Below are positions 9,017-17,540 of a stretch of 64,000 bases of DNA, piece by piece. Within the stretch, counting starts at the first letter, position 1, and each line of letters starts with the position of its first letter. Origin of the DNA: Afipia carboxidovorans OM5. GTDB lineage: Bacteria > Pseudomonadota > Alphaproteobacteria > Rhizobiales > Xanthobacteraceae. The stretch covers positions 1,240,001 through 1,304,000 of the forward strand of contig NC_015684.1 in the NCBI RefSeq assembly GCF_000218565.1, read 5' to 3'. Under the pieces are notes generated by a model. That model saw only the letters and a list, made by a program, of their open reading frames with translations. It searched no databases and was not told where the DNA came from. The translations under genes and the position numbers were made by a program.

Positions 9017-9123
9017 TGTCATTGCCGGGCATAGCCCGTCGAAGACGGGCGTGAACGCCCTCATGACCCGGCAATCCATCCACTTTTTCGAAGATGGATG
9101 CGCGGATCAAGTCCGCGCATGAC
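9017..9123. repeat. palindromic repeat, TGTCATGCGCGG family, copy 1 (inverted)
   Basis: About 107 bp bounded by TGTCAT...ATGACA. It contains an internal hairpin (tgcgcggatcaagtccgcgca) and a gggcgtgaacgccc hairpin. Its reverse complement is nearly identical to 11904-12008 on the far side of ligD and related to 15992-16066. Confidence 0.8.
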
Positions 9124-9151
9124 AGATCATTTTGTGGACGGATTTTAACCG

Positions 9152-11821
9152 TCAGCCACCCATTTTCCGGATCGCATCTTTCAGCGAGCGCGCGGCGCGG
9201 TCGTAACCGGCCCACGCCTTCGATGTCTTCACCAGCGCGGGTACGGTGCGTAGCGTGAACTTCAGCGGATCGAGGCCCGTGCGCGCCTGAGCCCAGGTGA
9301 TCGGCCATGCCACCGGAGCGAAGTCGCGCCCGCGCGGCGAGAACGGCGCGACCGCCGTCGACATGCGGTCGTTGCGCAGATAGTCGAGGAAGATTTTGCC
9401 CTCGCGTTTCTTCTTCGACATGTTGATGAGATAGCGCTCCGGCGCATCCGCCGCCATCGCCTGACAGACCGCCTGTGCAAAGGCCTTCGCCGCTTTCCAG
9501 TCGATGCGATCCTTCTTCGCATCCTTCAACGGCGTGACCACATGCAGGCCCTTGCCGCCGGTGGTCTTGCAGAAGCTCTCGAGTCCGAGCGACGACAACC
9601 GATCATGCAGATCGCGCGCGGCGGTGATGACATCGGTAAAGTTGACGCCCGGCGCGGGATCGAGATCGAACACCAGACGGCCCGGCACATCGGGTTCGTT
9701 CGGCGCGCAATTCCACGGATGGAATTCGACACCGCCGATCTGCGCCGCCGCCACAAGCCCTTCGATCCGATCGATCTGGATGTAAGGCTTGCGGTCGCCG
9801 GAGACGCGAACCTGATCGATCAGGTTCGACATCCCGGCCGTGGCGTGACGCTGAAAAAACTTCTCGCCCTCGATGCCATCCGGCGCGCGGATGATGGAGC
9901 AGGGCCGCCCTTCGATGTGCGGGAGCAGATATTCGCCCATGGTCTCCATGTAGCGGGCGAGATCGAGCTTGGTGACCGGCTCGCCTTTGCCATCGTCCGG
10001 CCAGAGCGGTTTGTCCGGTTTGGAAATGGTGAGGCCCATCACCACGGCGTTGCCGGAGGAGGACGTGCGTGTGGCAGCTTTCGCGCGAGTCTTCGTATTG
10101 GCCTTGGTGTTGGTCTTGCGTGGTGCGGGTTCGGCGATGGGCGTGACGACCGGTTCGTCGACCTGCACTTCGTCTGCCGACTTATCCTTGCGCAGGCCTT
10201 TGAACGCGGCCTGCCGCACCATGTTGTCACCGGTCCAGCCGGCGAACTCGATCTCGGCGACAAGCTCGGGTTTGACCCAGTGCACGCCCGTCGTTTTCCG
10301 CGGCGCGTTCTTGCCGCCGAACGGATTTGTCGTCGAAGCCACCTTCTTCAACTCCGGCATAATCCGTTTAACGACGGCCTGACCGTAACCGGTGCCGACG
10401 ATGCCGACATAAGCGAGATGATCCTCATGCGGCACGCCGACCATCAGCGAGCGGAATTTGCCCGCGGTGGTTTTCCAGCCGCCGATGACAACCTCGTGCC
10501 CCGCGCGACACTTTGCTTTTGTCCAGCTTTCGGTGCGACCGGAATGATAGAGCGCGTCGCGCCGCTTGGAGATGATGCCTTCGAGCGCGAGACGGCAGGC
10601 CGACTTCAACACCGCGTCGCCGCCGGTGTCGAAATGCGCGACATAACGGATGACGCTGGTTTTGCTCTGGCGGTCGAGCAACTGTTCCAGCCGCGCTTTG
10701 CGCTCGGTGAGCGGCAGGCGGCGCAGGTCGCTGTCTTTATCGAACAAAAGGTCGAACGCGAAGAAGATCAGTTCATCGGTGTCGCCATCAGATAGCGCCG
10801 CCTGCAGCGAGGCGAAGCTCGGGTGCCCCTCGTGGTCGAGTGCAACGATCTCGCCATCGATGATGCACTCCGGCAGCTTGGCGGCCGCCTTGGCGATAGC
10901 CGGAAACTTATCGGTCCAGTCGAGGCCCTTGCGCGTGCGCAAGTGCACCTTGCCGCCTTGGATGTGCAACTGCATCCGGTAGCCATCGAACTTGATTTCG
11001 TGAATCCAGTCCGCGCCATCGGACGGGCGGGCAACGGACTTGCACAGTTGCGGTGCGATGAATTCCGGCAGGTGATCGACCTTGCGCACGGCTGCCTGCA
11101 CTGGCTTTGCCAGCGTCTTCGTTTTTGCCACCGATTTCGCGCGCAATGCCGCCGCTGTGCCCTGGTTCGATTGCCAGACGCGGTCGGCTTTGGAGCGGCT
11201 TGGCTTTGCGTTTCCCTTCGCCGTCATGAACGGCGTCGGCCCGCGGCCCTTGCCTTGCGCGATCTGCTCCATCGTGCGGCCGGATGCGACCGAGCGATCC
11301 TGATCGAGAATGTCCTCGCCCTCGCGCGCGGCCTCGTCGCGATGCTTGATGAGAAGCCAGTTGGTGCGTTTGCCACCGGTGCGGTCATGGCGCATCCGCA
11401 CCAGCACCCACTCGCCGTGCAGCTTCTTGCCCTCCAGCGTGAATTTGAGATCGCCCTTCTTTAGGCCGCCTGCGGGATCGTCGCTGTGCCAGAAGCCGCG
11501 GTCCCACAGCATCACTGTGCCGCCGCCATACTGGCCTTTCGGAATCGTGCCCTCGAAATCGCCGTAGTCGAGCGGATGATCCTCGACCTCGACGGCGAGG
11601 CGCTTGTCCTTCGGATCAAGCGAGGGGCCGCGCGTCACCGCCCATGATTTGAAGATGCCGTCGATTTCGAGCCGAAGATCGTAATGCAGTCGCGTCGCAT
11701 CGTGCTTCTGGATGACGAAACGCGGCAACTTTCCACGCGTAACTTTTGCAGCGCCGGAGGGCTCCGCGGTTTTCGTGAAGTCGCGTTTGGTCTGGTAGAC
11801 GGAGAGCTTTTTACGGGTCAC
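9152..11821 (-). CDS. ligD: DNA ligase D (PE-LIG-POL)
   Basis: 889 aa, the full three-domain enzyme of bacterial non-homologous end joining. The N-terminal 3'-phosphoesterase domain (about 35-190) shows QKHDATRLHYDLRLE and VEDHPLDYGDFEG. The ATP-dependent ligase domain (about 250-540) has the adenylated lysine in EIKFDGYR (near residue 276). The C-terminal polymerase/primase domain (about 595-889) has the catalytic aspartates in FDLDPAP (near 719). A Lys/Ala/Thr-rich linker joins ligase and polymerase. No ku gene is within the window. The gene is flanked by inverted copies of one intergenic repeat. Confidence 0.93.
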   Translation of the reverse strand: MTRKKLSVYQTKRDFTKTAEPSGAAKVTRGKLPRFVIQKHDATRLHYDLRLEIDGIFKSWAVTRGPSLDPKDKRLAVEVEDHPLDYGDFEGTIPKGQYGGGTVMLWDRGFWHSDDPAGGLKKGDLKFTLEGKKLHGEWVLVRMRHDRTGGKRTNWLLIKHRDEAAREGEDILDQDRSVASGRTMEQIAQGKGRGPTPFMTAKGNAKPSRSKADRVWQSNQGTAAALRAKSVAKTKTLAKPVQAAVRKVDHLPEFIAPQLCKSVARPSDGADWIHEIKFDGYRMQLHIQGGKVHLRTRKGLDWTDKFPAIAKAAAKLPECIIDGEIVALDHEGHPSFASLQAALSDGDTDELIFFAFDLLFDKDSDLRRLPLTERKARLEQLLDRQSKTSVIRYVAHFDTGGDAVLKSACRLALEGIISKRRDALYHSGRTESWTKAKCRAGHEVVIGGWKTTAGKFRSLMVGVPHEDHLAYVGIVGTGYGQAVVKRIMPELKKVASTTNPFGGKNAPRKTTGVHWVKPELVAEIEFAGWTGDNMVRQAAFKGLRKDKSADEVQVDEPVVTPIAEPAPRKTNTKANTKTRAKAATRTSSSGNAVVMGLTISKPDKPLWPDDGKGEPVTKLDLARYMETMGEYLLPHIEGRPCSIIRAPDGIEGEKFFQRHATAGMSNLIDQVRVSGDRKPYIQIDRIEGLVAAAQIGGVEFHPWNCAPNEPDVPGRLVFDLDPAPGVNFTDVITAARDLHDRLSSLGLESFCKTTGGKGLHVVTPLKDAKKDRIDWKAAKAFAQAVCQAMAADAPERYLINMSKKKREGKIFLDYLRNDRMSTAVAPFSPRGRDFAPVAWPITWAQARTGLDPLKFTLRTVPALVKTSKAWAGYDRAARSLKDAIRKMGG

Positions 11822-11903
11822 GGGAGGCTGCCTTGCGAGGAATGGAGATAAACCCGCAAGGCTGCGCTCAGGTTCCTTTGACTGCTCTCTCGCTTTAACG
11901 AAA

Positions 11904-12008
11904 TGTCATGCGCGGACTTGATCCGCGCATCCATCTTCCAAAAAAATGGATTGCCGGGGGCATAAGGGCGTTCACGCCCGTCTTCGACAGGCTATGCCCG
12001 GCAATGAC
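11904..12008. repeat. palindromic repeat, TGTCATGCGCGG family, copy 2
   Basis: About 105 bp, TGTCATGCGCGG at one end and CGGCAATGAC at the other. It is a near-identical, inverted copy of 9017-9123, with only a few substitutions and a small indel by eye. It lies between ligD and the SDR gene. Confidence 0.8.
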
Positions 12009-12038
12009 GCAGTGAGCAGATCGACTGAGGCTGATGCC

Positions 12039-12797
12039 TCAAACGTGCTGGCCGCCGTTGATGTGGATTTCCGCGCCGTTCACATAGGATGAGGTTTCGG
12101 TGCAGAGCACGTAGATGATCTTCGCCACCTCGTCCGGCGTGCCGAGCCGCTGCATCGGAATCTGCTGTTCGACGATCTTTTCGGTGCCGGGCGAGAGGAT
12201 CGAAGTGTCGATCTCGCCGGGCGCGATGGCGTTCACGCGCACGCCGACCTTGCCGAAGTCGTAAGCCATCTCGCGCGTCAGCGCCGCAAGTGCAGCCTTC
12301 GAGGTGGCATAGGCCGCGCCCGCGAACGGATGCACGCGCGACCCCGCAATCGAAGTGACGTTCACCACCGAACCCTTGGTGGCTTTCAATTCCTCGATCA
12401 GGCCGCGCGCGAGAAACACCGGCGCGAGGAAGTTGACGCGAAACACCTTCGCCCAGGTGTCGTTGTCGGTCTTGATGGTGCCGAGCCGGCTGCCGCCTTC
12501 GCCCTTGGGCGAGATCGCGGCATTGTTCACCAGCGCATGAAGCTGGCCGCCTTCGAGGCGGCTGCGGATTTCCTGAATGGCGCGCTCGGTGTCGTCGATG
12601 TCCGACAAGTCGACCTGGATGTGATCCTCAGGCCCGGCGTCCCACGGGCACTGCTCGGGAAAGGGATGGCGCGAGCAGGTGATGACGCGCCAGCCCGCAC
12701 TGGAAAATCGGATCACTGTGGCGTGGCCGATACCGCGGCTCGCGCCGGTCAACAGAAGCGTGCGGCGCGGCTGGTTGGGTGGGGGAGGTGACGTCAT
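12039..12797 (-). CDS. short-chain dehydrogenase/reductase (SDR)
   Basis: About 252 aa, classical SDR size. The Rossmann motif TGASRGIG is near the N-terminus, NNAAIS in the middle, a catalytic Ser in VTSIAGS, and the YxxxK pair in AAYATSK. The C-terminal NGAEIHINGGQHV is typical. It is an NAD(P)-dependent oxidoreductase of unknown substrate. A GTG at 12812 in frame could add five residues; I prefer the ATG at 12797. It lies 45 bp downstream of pdxH in the same direction and is probably co-transcribed. Confidence 0.82.
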   Translation of the reverse strand: MTSPPPPNQPRRTLLLTGASRGIGHATVIRFSSAGWRVITCSRHPFPEQCPWDAGPEDHIQVDLSDIDDTERAIQEIRSRLEGGQLHALVNNAAISPKGEGGSRLGTIKTDNDTWAKVFRVNFLAPVFLARGLIEELKATKGSVVNVTSIAGSRVHPFAGAAYATSKAALAALTREMAYDFGKVGVRVNAIAPGEIDTSILSPGTEKIVEQQIPMQRLGTPDEVAKIIYVLCTETSSYVNGAEIHINGGQHV

Positions 12798-12842
12798 GAT
12801 GGGATTCTTCACTCACGGTGACAGAAAGGACAGTGAAATCGC

Positions 12843-13478
12843 TCAAGGATAAAGGCGGGTCTTGCTCCAGCCGTCGCCCTCGCGGCGGAAAACGATGCGA
12901 TCGTGCAGGCGGAAGGGGCGATCGTGCCAGAACTCGATCGATTGCGGCGTGATCCGCCATCCGCTCCATCCCGGCGGACGTGGGACGTCGCCGATAGCAT
13001 ACTTTGCGGCGTTCAGGGCAATCGCTTTCTCGAAGGCGAGACGGCTCTCCAGCGGCTGGCTCTGCTTGCTCGCCCATGCGCCGATCTGTGACTGCTTGGG
13101 CCGGGTCGCGAAATAGGCGTCGGCCTCGGCGTCGCTGACGGGCGTGACCGGCCCGCGAACCCGGATCTGCCGCCGCAGCGACTTCCAGTGAAACAACAGC
13201 GCGGCCTTCGGATTGGCCGCAAGCTCTTGCCCCTTGGCGCTGCCGATATGACTGTAAAATACGAAGCCATCCGGACCGACGCCATTCATCAGCACCATGC
13301 GCACGTCCGGCATGCCATCGGCATCGGCGGTCGCGAGCACCATGGCGTTGGGGTCGTTCGGCTCGGAGGCCCTTGCCTCGTTGAACCATGCCGTGAAAAG
13401 CGCGAACGGTTCGGTGCTTTCGGTAAAATCACCGGATGTTAACGGACTTTGTTGTTGAATGGCATCAGTCGTGTTCAT
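12843..13478 (-). CDS. pdxH: pyridoxamine 5'-phosphate oxidase
   Basis: FMN enzyme that oxidises pyridoxine/pyridoxamine 5'-phosphate to pyridoxal 5'-phosphate. 211 aa from the chosen ATG. Conserved blocks are DPNAMVLATAD, VLMNGVGPDGFVFYSH, FHWKSLRRQIRVRG, and the C-terminal PPGWSGWRI...EFWHDRPFRLHDR...RLYP typical of PdxH. Upstream in-frame codons to 13550 lack family similarity. Divergent from a small lipoprotein gene, with about 75 bp between the two starts. Confidence 0.93.
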   Translation of the reverse strand: MNTTDAIQQQSPLTSGDFTESTEPFALFTAWFNEARASEPNDPNAMVLATADADGMPDVRMVLMNGVGPDGFVFYSHIGSAKGQELAANPKAALLFHWKSLRRQIRVRGPVTPVSDAEADAYFATRPKQSQIGAWASKQSQPLESRLAFEKAIALNAAKYAIGDVPRPPGWSGWRITPQSIEFWHDRPFRLHDRIVFRREGDGWSKTRLYP

Positions 13479-13553
13479 GTCTGGAGTACCGCGTTGCGTT
13501 GGCCCGCGCCCATTAACCGCGCGTTTACCCCCCATTATAGGGCAAGCCATCGA

Positions 13554-14021
13554 ATGGGGAAAACGCCGATCCGCCAGATGGCGGTGGTGGCGCTGATGGT
13601 CGGGTTTGGTATCTGCGCCGGTGGCTGCAGTTACAAGCTCGGCGATATGCTGGGCGGCGACAAGGCAAAAGAGGCTGCGGCTCCTGCCGAGGTCGAAGTG
13701 ACCGGCTCGATTACCCCGGTACGCCTGACCGACGATACCAATCTCACCGATACCGACCTCGCGCTGGCGCGTAACGCTGCCTCCGACGTGTTGACCCGTG
13801 GCGCCAGGGATGCGAGCCAGCCGTGGGAGAACCCGCAGACCGGCGCGCGCGGCTCGGTGACGCCTCTTGCCTCTGCCTATACCGGCGAGGGCGGGCGGAT
13901 GTGCCGGGATTTCCTCGCAAGCTATGTGCGGGGTACGAACGAGGGCTGGCTGCAGGGCGAGGCCTGCAAGTCAGGCGGTGCCTGGGAAATCCGCAGTATG
14001 AAGCCCTGGAAGCGGTCGTGA
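13554..14021 (+). CDS. RT0821/Lpp0805-like surface lipoprotein
   Basis: 155 aa. The N-terminal signal ends in CAGGCSY, a plausible though weak lipobox. An acidic linker is followed by a 17-kDa-surface-antigen-like domain: GSVTPLASAYTGEGGRMCRDF and GWLQGEACKSGGAWEI. The family is an outer-membrane lipoprotein group of unknown role. The frame is open further upstream, but those codons overlap pdxH. Followed by a J-domain gene 100 bp downstream. Confidence 0.7.
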   Translation: MGKTPIRQMAVVALMVGFGICAGGCSYKLGDMLGGDKAKEAAAPAEVEVTGSITPVRLTDDTNLTDTDLALARNAASDVLTRGARDASQPWENPQTGARGSVTPLASAYTGEGGRMCRDFLASYVRGTNEGWLQGEACKSGGAWEIRSMKPWKRS

Positions 14022-14123
14022 TACGGTTGCAACCGCTTCACGGCGTTCCCATTTATTGTCGGTATTCTTGGGGCTGTCCGGCCCGATCATCTGACTGAGT
14101 GATGCTTGAAGGAGAGGTAACGG

Positions 14124-15113
14124 ATGCGCGACCCCTATGAGGTCCTGGGGGTGCAGCGAAGCGCAAGCGCTGCGGAGATCAAAAGCGCATTTCGCAAGCT
14201 CGCCAAGAAACACCATCCCGACGCCAACAAGAACGACGCGAAAGCGGCGGCGCGTTTTGCCGAGATCAATACGGCCAACGAAATCCTTGGTGACGAGGAC
14301 AAGCGCAAGCAGTTCGATCGTGGCGAGATCGATGCCGAAGGCAAGCCGCGCTTTCAGGGCTTCGAGGGTGCGGGCTCTCCGTTCGGTGCGCGCGGCGCCG
14401 GTGGGCGTGCAGGGCCCGGCGGATTTGAATACTCGTTTACGAGCGGCGGCCCCGGTGCGGGCGCAGGTGCCGGAGCGGGCAGCTTTGAGGACATTCTCTC
14501 CAGCATGTTCGGCGGGCGAGCCGGCATGGGCGGTGCAGGTCCGCGCGGCGGTGGACGCGGCGGCTTCGAATTTGATCCCGGCGTTGGCGTCGATCTCGAT
14601 ATCGCGGCAAACCTGAGCGTTTCGCTGGAAGAGGCAGCAAATGGCGGCAGCAAGCGCATTCGCCTGCCGAACGGCAAGGAGCTCAACGTCAAGATTCCGG
14701 CGGGCGTAACTTCAGGCCAGCAGATCCGGCTGAAGGGGCAGGGCGACACCGCGCCCGGGCATCGGCCCGGTGACGTGCTGCTGACGATCAACATCGCGCC
14801 GCACCCGTTCTTCAAGGTGGACGGCAACGACCTGCGCATCGAACTGCCGGTGACGCTCTACGAGGCGGTGCTGGGCGGCAAGGTCCGCGTGCCGACACTG
14901 AAGGGCGCGGTCGAACTCACCATTCCGAAGAACACCTCGAGCGGCCGCACCTTCCGCCTCAAGGGCAAGGGTGTGCCTGCGAAAGGCGGAGGCGGCGATC
15001 TCTATGTTTCGGTGCGGATCGTCTTGCCGGATGGCAACGACGCCGAACTTGAGGCGCTGATGGAGAAGTGGCGCAGCCAGCACCCTTACAACCCCCGCAG
15101 CGGGCTCGGCTGA
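14124..15113 (+). CDS. DnaJ-like co-chaperone without zinc finger (CbpA type)
   Basis: 329 aa. The J domain is at 1-65 with the invariant HPD in KHHPDANK, so it can stimulate a DnaK partner's ATPase. A Gly-rich region (about 75-145) follows, then the two substrate-binding barrels (about 150-325), with the IPAGVTSGQQIRLKGQG hinge and GGDLYVSVRI. There are no CxxCxGxG repeats, so this is a type II (CbpA-like) protein rather than DnaJ itself. A clear GGAGAGG ribosome site precedes the ATG. Confidence 0.88.
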   Translation: MRDPYEVLGVQRSASAAEIKSAFRKLAKKHHPDANKNDAKAAARFAEINTANEILGDEDKRKQFDRGEIDAEGKPRFQGFEGAGSPFGARGAGGRAGPGGFEYSFTSGGPGAGAGAGAGSFEDILSSMFGGRAGMGGAGPRGGGRGGFEFDPGVGVDLDIAANLSVSLEEAANGGSKRIRLPNGKELNVKIPAGVTSGQQIRLKGQGDTAPGHRPGDVLLTINIAPHPFFKVDGNDLRIELPVTLYEAVLGGKVRVPTLKGAVELTIPKNTSSGRTFRLKGKGVPAKGGGGDLYVSVRIVLPDGNDAELEALMEKWRSQHPYNPRSGLG

Positions 15114-15196
15114 GGCTCCGGCGACGGGTCCTGAAACGGCCATTTTTCCGGGTTCCACGGGTTTCAAATTTACGGTTCCATCCCCATATCTAAGGG

Positions 15197-15406
15197 ATGA
15201 GCAAAACAGCGAAATCCCAAACCCCCGAACAGATCGCCCGTGCGGAAAAGCAACGTGTCGCCCGTATCGAGGGCGAGAAGGCACTCGCCGAGGTTGCACG
15301 CGAGGCGGTTGCCGTCCGTCAGAACATGGCAAGGCTGCGTGCCTTGCGCCTCGCCAGAGAGGCTGAAGAGGCCGCAAAGCCGGTCTTGAAGCGCGCGAAA
15401 GCGTGA
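15197..15406 (+). CDS. small charged helical protein, unknown function
   Basis: 69 aa, very rich in Ala, Arg, Glu and Lys, with no Cys or Trp. It is predicted to be one long helix or coiled coil from about residue 9 to 62. It is preceded by AAGGG and followed by a strong terminator 65 bp downstream, which supports a real transcription unit. No family recognised. Confidence 0.55.
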   Translation: MSKTAKSQTPEQIARAEKQRVARIEGEKALAEVAREAVAVRQNMARLRALRLAREAEEAAKPVLKRAKA

Positions 15407-15470
15407 GAGATGGCGGCCGTACGCGGCCGTTAGTCATTCACCTGCAGATTGTTCAACCCATGTTTGTTCG

Positions 15471-15502
15471 CAAGGCCGGAGCTTGCTCCGGCCTTGTTTT
15501 TT
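15471..15502 (+). terminator. Rho-independent terminator
   Basis: Perfect stem AAGGCCGGAG / CTCCGGCCTT with a 4-nt loop, followed by GTTTTTT. It closes the small-protein transcription unit. Confidence 0.85.
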
Positions 15503-15602
15503 ACGCACGGTAGTTCCGAAACCGATTGCGTGATGGTGCCGCGGACTGCGGAACCACGGCGTTGCAGCGGGCATTACTTCCTTGTTCTGACGGGAGAATG
15601 CT

Positions 15603-15953
15603 ATGCCGACCGACCTCAATCGTTCGACCTCCAGTTTGATCGGAAGCGATCGTGTGCAGGGCACTTCGGTGTTCGATGCCGATGGCGAGAAGATCGGCGT
15701 GATCGAATGCGTGATGATCGAGAAGGTAAGCGGCCGCGTGTCGTTCGCAGTGCTGAGCTTCGGCGGGTTTCTTGGCATCGGCGACGCGCATTACCCGCTG
15801 CCGTGGCCCGCACTGAAATACAACGTCGACCTTGGCGGCTATCAGATCATGATCCCGGTCGAGAAGCTGAAAGCCGGTCCGAAATATCAGCCCGGCACCG
15901 AATGGGATTGGGGAGCGGCCACGAAATCCGTCGGCGAGTATTACGGCGCGTGA
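15603..15953 (+). CDS. PRC-barrel domain protein
   Basis: 116 aa. A single PRC-barrel fold (about residues 10-90): GTSVFDADGEKIGVIECVMIEKVSGRVSFAVLSFGGFLGIGDAHYPLPW, broken here into its two recognisable strands FDADGEKIG and SFGGFLGIGD. Related stand-alone proteins are common in rhizobia and often stress-induced. A GGGAG ribosome site precedes the ATG. Monocistronic by position. Confidence 0.78.
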   Translation: MPTDLNRSTSSLIGSDRVQGTSVFDADGEKIGVIECVMIEKVSGRVSFAVLSFGGFLGIGDAHYPLPWPALKYNVDLGGYQIMIPVEKLKAGPKYQPGTEWDWGAATKSVGEYYGA

Positions 15954-15991
15954 GGGATGCCTATGTTTTGCATAGACGAGGGATTTTTCAG

Positions 15992-16066
15992 TCGTCATGC
16001 GTGGACCTGATCCGCGCATCCATCTTTCAAAAATAATGGATGGCCGGGTCAAGCCCGGCCATGACG
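15992..16066. repeat. palindromic repeat, TGTCATGCGCGG family, shortened copy 3
   Basis: About 75 bp. It shares the catgcgtggacctgatccgcgcatccatcttt block with the ligD-flanking copies but has a shorter right arm ending ggccgggtcaagcccggcc. Lies downstream of the PRC-barrel gene and the convergent anti-sigma gene. Confidence 0.7.
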
Positions 16067-16084
16067 GGCTGCTTTGATGCGGCC

Positions 16085-16873
16085 CTACAGTTTCCGCCCC
16101 GCCTGATCGGTCTGGTCGAACACAAGCCGCGCGACTTGCGTCAGCTTCTCCTTGTCGGCCGGGCCCGACACGACATAACCGATGCCGTTGTCCGCCCAAT
16201 ACATCGCGGCGTCCTTGTCCTGCGCAGCATAGCGCATGTTGCTCGACGCGCTCGTTGCGCGCGACGCATAGATCGTAAAGCGCTCGCCCGATGCATTTTC
16301 ATACATGAAGAATGACGCCGGGCCGTTGGGGCCGGGCAGGAGACGTCCGCCGACAAGCTTCAAGCCCTGCGCATCGAGTTCGGGCGCGCGCACCTGCCAG
16401 CCGCAGCGGTTAGTGAGCCATTGCTGCAGATGGGCGCGCTCGCTTGCTCCGACTTCCACCGGATGGCGCACGTCGACGACGTAAAGCCGGTGCGCCTCCA
16501 GCGCATCGCCGGTGAAGCTCGTGGTGGCAGTCGTTTGCGCGGTCATGCCGCGCAGAACATAGCCGCTGCCCCCGCCGATCAGGAAGGCGGCCAGCATCGC
16601 GGCCGTCGCCGTCAAGGCCCACTGCCGCGGGCGTTGCGTCAAACGATCGAGCGCGAGGCGCGCGGGCACCGGCTCGTCGGCGACATGATCGTATTTCGCA
16701 TGCAGCATGTCGCTCATCGTGCGCCACAGGCGAACCCGCTCCGCATCGTCAGGGTGCGCGGCAAGCCAGGCTTCCACCGCGTCGCGTCGCTCGGATGGTA
16801 GCTCGCCATCGACGTAAGCGTGGAGTTCGTCTTCGGTGACAGGCGTGTCGTGGATCATCGCAGTGTCTTTCAC
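16085..16873 (-). CDS. membrane anti-sigma factor
   Basis: 262 aa. The N-terminal cytoplasmic domain (DELHAYVDGELPSERRDAVEAWL) matches anti-sigma domains, but it has no HxxxCxxC zinc motif. One membrane helix follows at about residues 85-110, then a periplasmic domain. It probably holds the adjacent ECF sigma factor inactive and releases it on an envelope signal. The start is GTG at 16873, overlapping the sigma stop in GTGA, which implies translational coupling and a matched dose. Confidence 0.8.
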   Translation of the reverse strand: MKDTAMIHDTPVTEDELHAYVDGELPSERRDAVEAWLAAHPDDAERVRLWRTMSDMLHAKYDHVADEPVPARLALDRLTQRPRQWALTATAAMLAAFLIGGGSGYVLRGMTAQTTATTSFTGDALEAHRLYVVDVRHPVEVGASERAHLQQWLTNRCGWQVRAPELDAQGLKLVGGRLLPGPNGPASFFMYENASGERFTIYASRATSASSNMRYAAQDKDAAMYWADNGIGYVVSGPADKEKLTQVARLVFDQTDQAGRKL

Positions 16874-17358
16874 TTGACGCGGCGAAGCGCGGGGCGCTCA
16901 CCGTCGAGAACGGATCGGATCTGGGTACGGGCGCGCGCGAGGCGTGACATCACGGTGCCGATCGGCACGCCCTGAATCTCGGCGACGTCGCGATAGCTCA
17001 GGCCTTCCAGCGCGACGAGAAGAAGCGCGGAGCGCTGGTCGTCCGGCAATGTCGCAAGCGCGCGGGCGATATCGCGGCCTTCGGCCTCGGTGCCGGAGGG
17101 TTCGGGCGCATCGTCGTGATACTCCGCGAGCACCGGCCGCCGCGCCAGCGATCGCCGGCGGTTGCGGTTAAGGTTCGTCAGGATCGTATAAAGCCAGGCG
17201 CGCAGGTCGCCGCCGAGGAACAGCTTCTCCGCCCGCAGCGCCCGCACCAGCGTATCCTGGACGAGATCGTCGGCCGCCTCACGGTCGTGGGTCAGCGCCC
17301 GGGCGTAACGGCGCAGCGCGGGAATCATGGTCTCAACGCTGTCGCGGAAGTCGGGCAT
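16870..17358 (-). CDS. ECF (group 4) RNA polymerase sigma factor
   Basis: 162 aa with only sigma regions 2 and 4. Region 2 holds ADDLVQDTLVRAL and DLRAWLYTILTN. Region 4 holds LPDDQRSALLLVALEGLSYRDVAEIQGVPIGTVMSRLARAR, with its helix-turn-helix near residues 120-145. It is coupled to the downstream anti-sigma gene by a 4-bp overlap. The signal and regulon cannot be read from sequence. Confidence 0.9.
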   Translation of the reverse strand: MPDFRDSVETMIPALRRYARALTHDREAADDLVQDTLVRALRAEKLFLGGDLRAWLYTILTNLNRNRRRSLARRPVLAEYHDDAPEPSGTEAEGRDIARALATLPDDQRSALLLVALEGLSYRDVAEIQGVPIGTVMSRLARARTQIRSVLDGERPALRRVK

Positions 17359-17393
17359 GGGTTCAGGCTCTGGCGGCTGGTTCGCGTTGTCCT

Positions 17394-17423
17394 GTATAAC
17401 ACCGTGAAATTACGTCTATTCCC
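17394..17423 (-). promoter_or_regulatory. possible ECF-type autoregulatory promoter
   Basis: On the minus strand, GGGAATA (17423-17417) and GTGTTATAC (17402-17394) are separated by 14 nt and lie about 36 bp upstream of the sigma factor start. A GGAAT-like -35 fits many ECF promoters, but the -10 is not diagnostic. Confidence 0.3.
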
Positions 17424-17540
17424 GCTCTGGTGGCTTTAGGCAGGGTATTGGCCCCGCCCATTCGCGGCCTTGCCCGGTCAAACCGGCTATGCCAAGACGG
17501 GCCTCTGTTTTTCAGGTTTTCCAATCAACGGACAGTTTTC

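Noticed and set aside
9542..10795. 417-aa plus-strand frame inside ligD
   Set aside because: Antisense shadow of ligD in high-GC DNA; no motifs.
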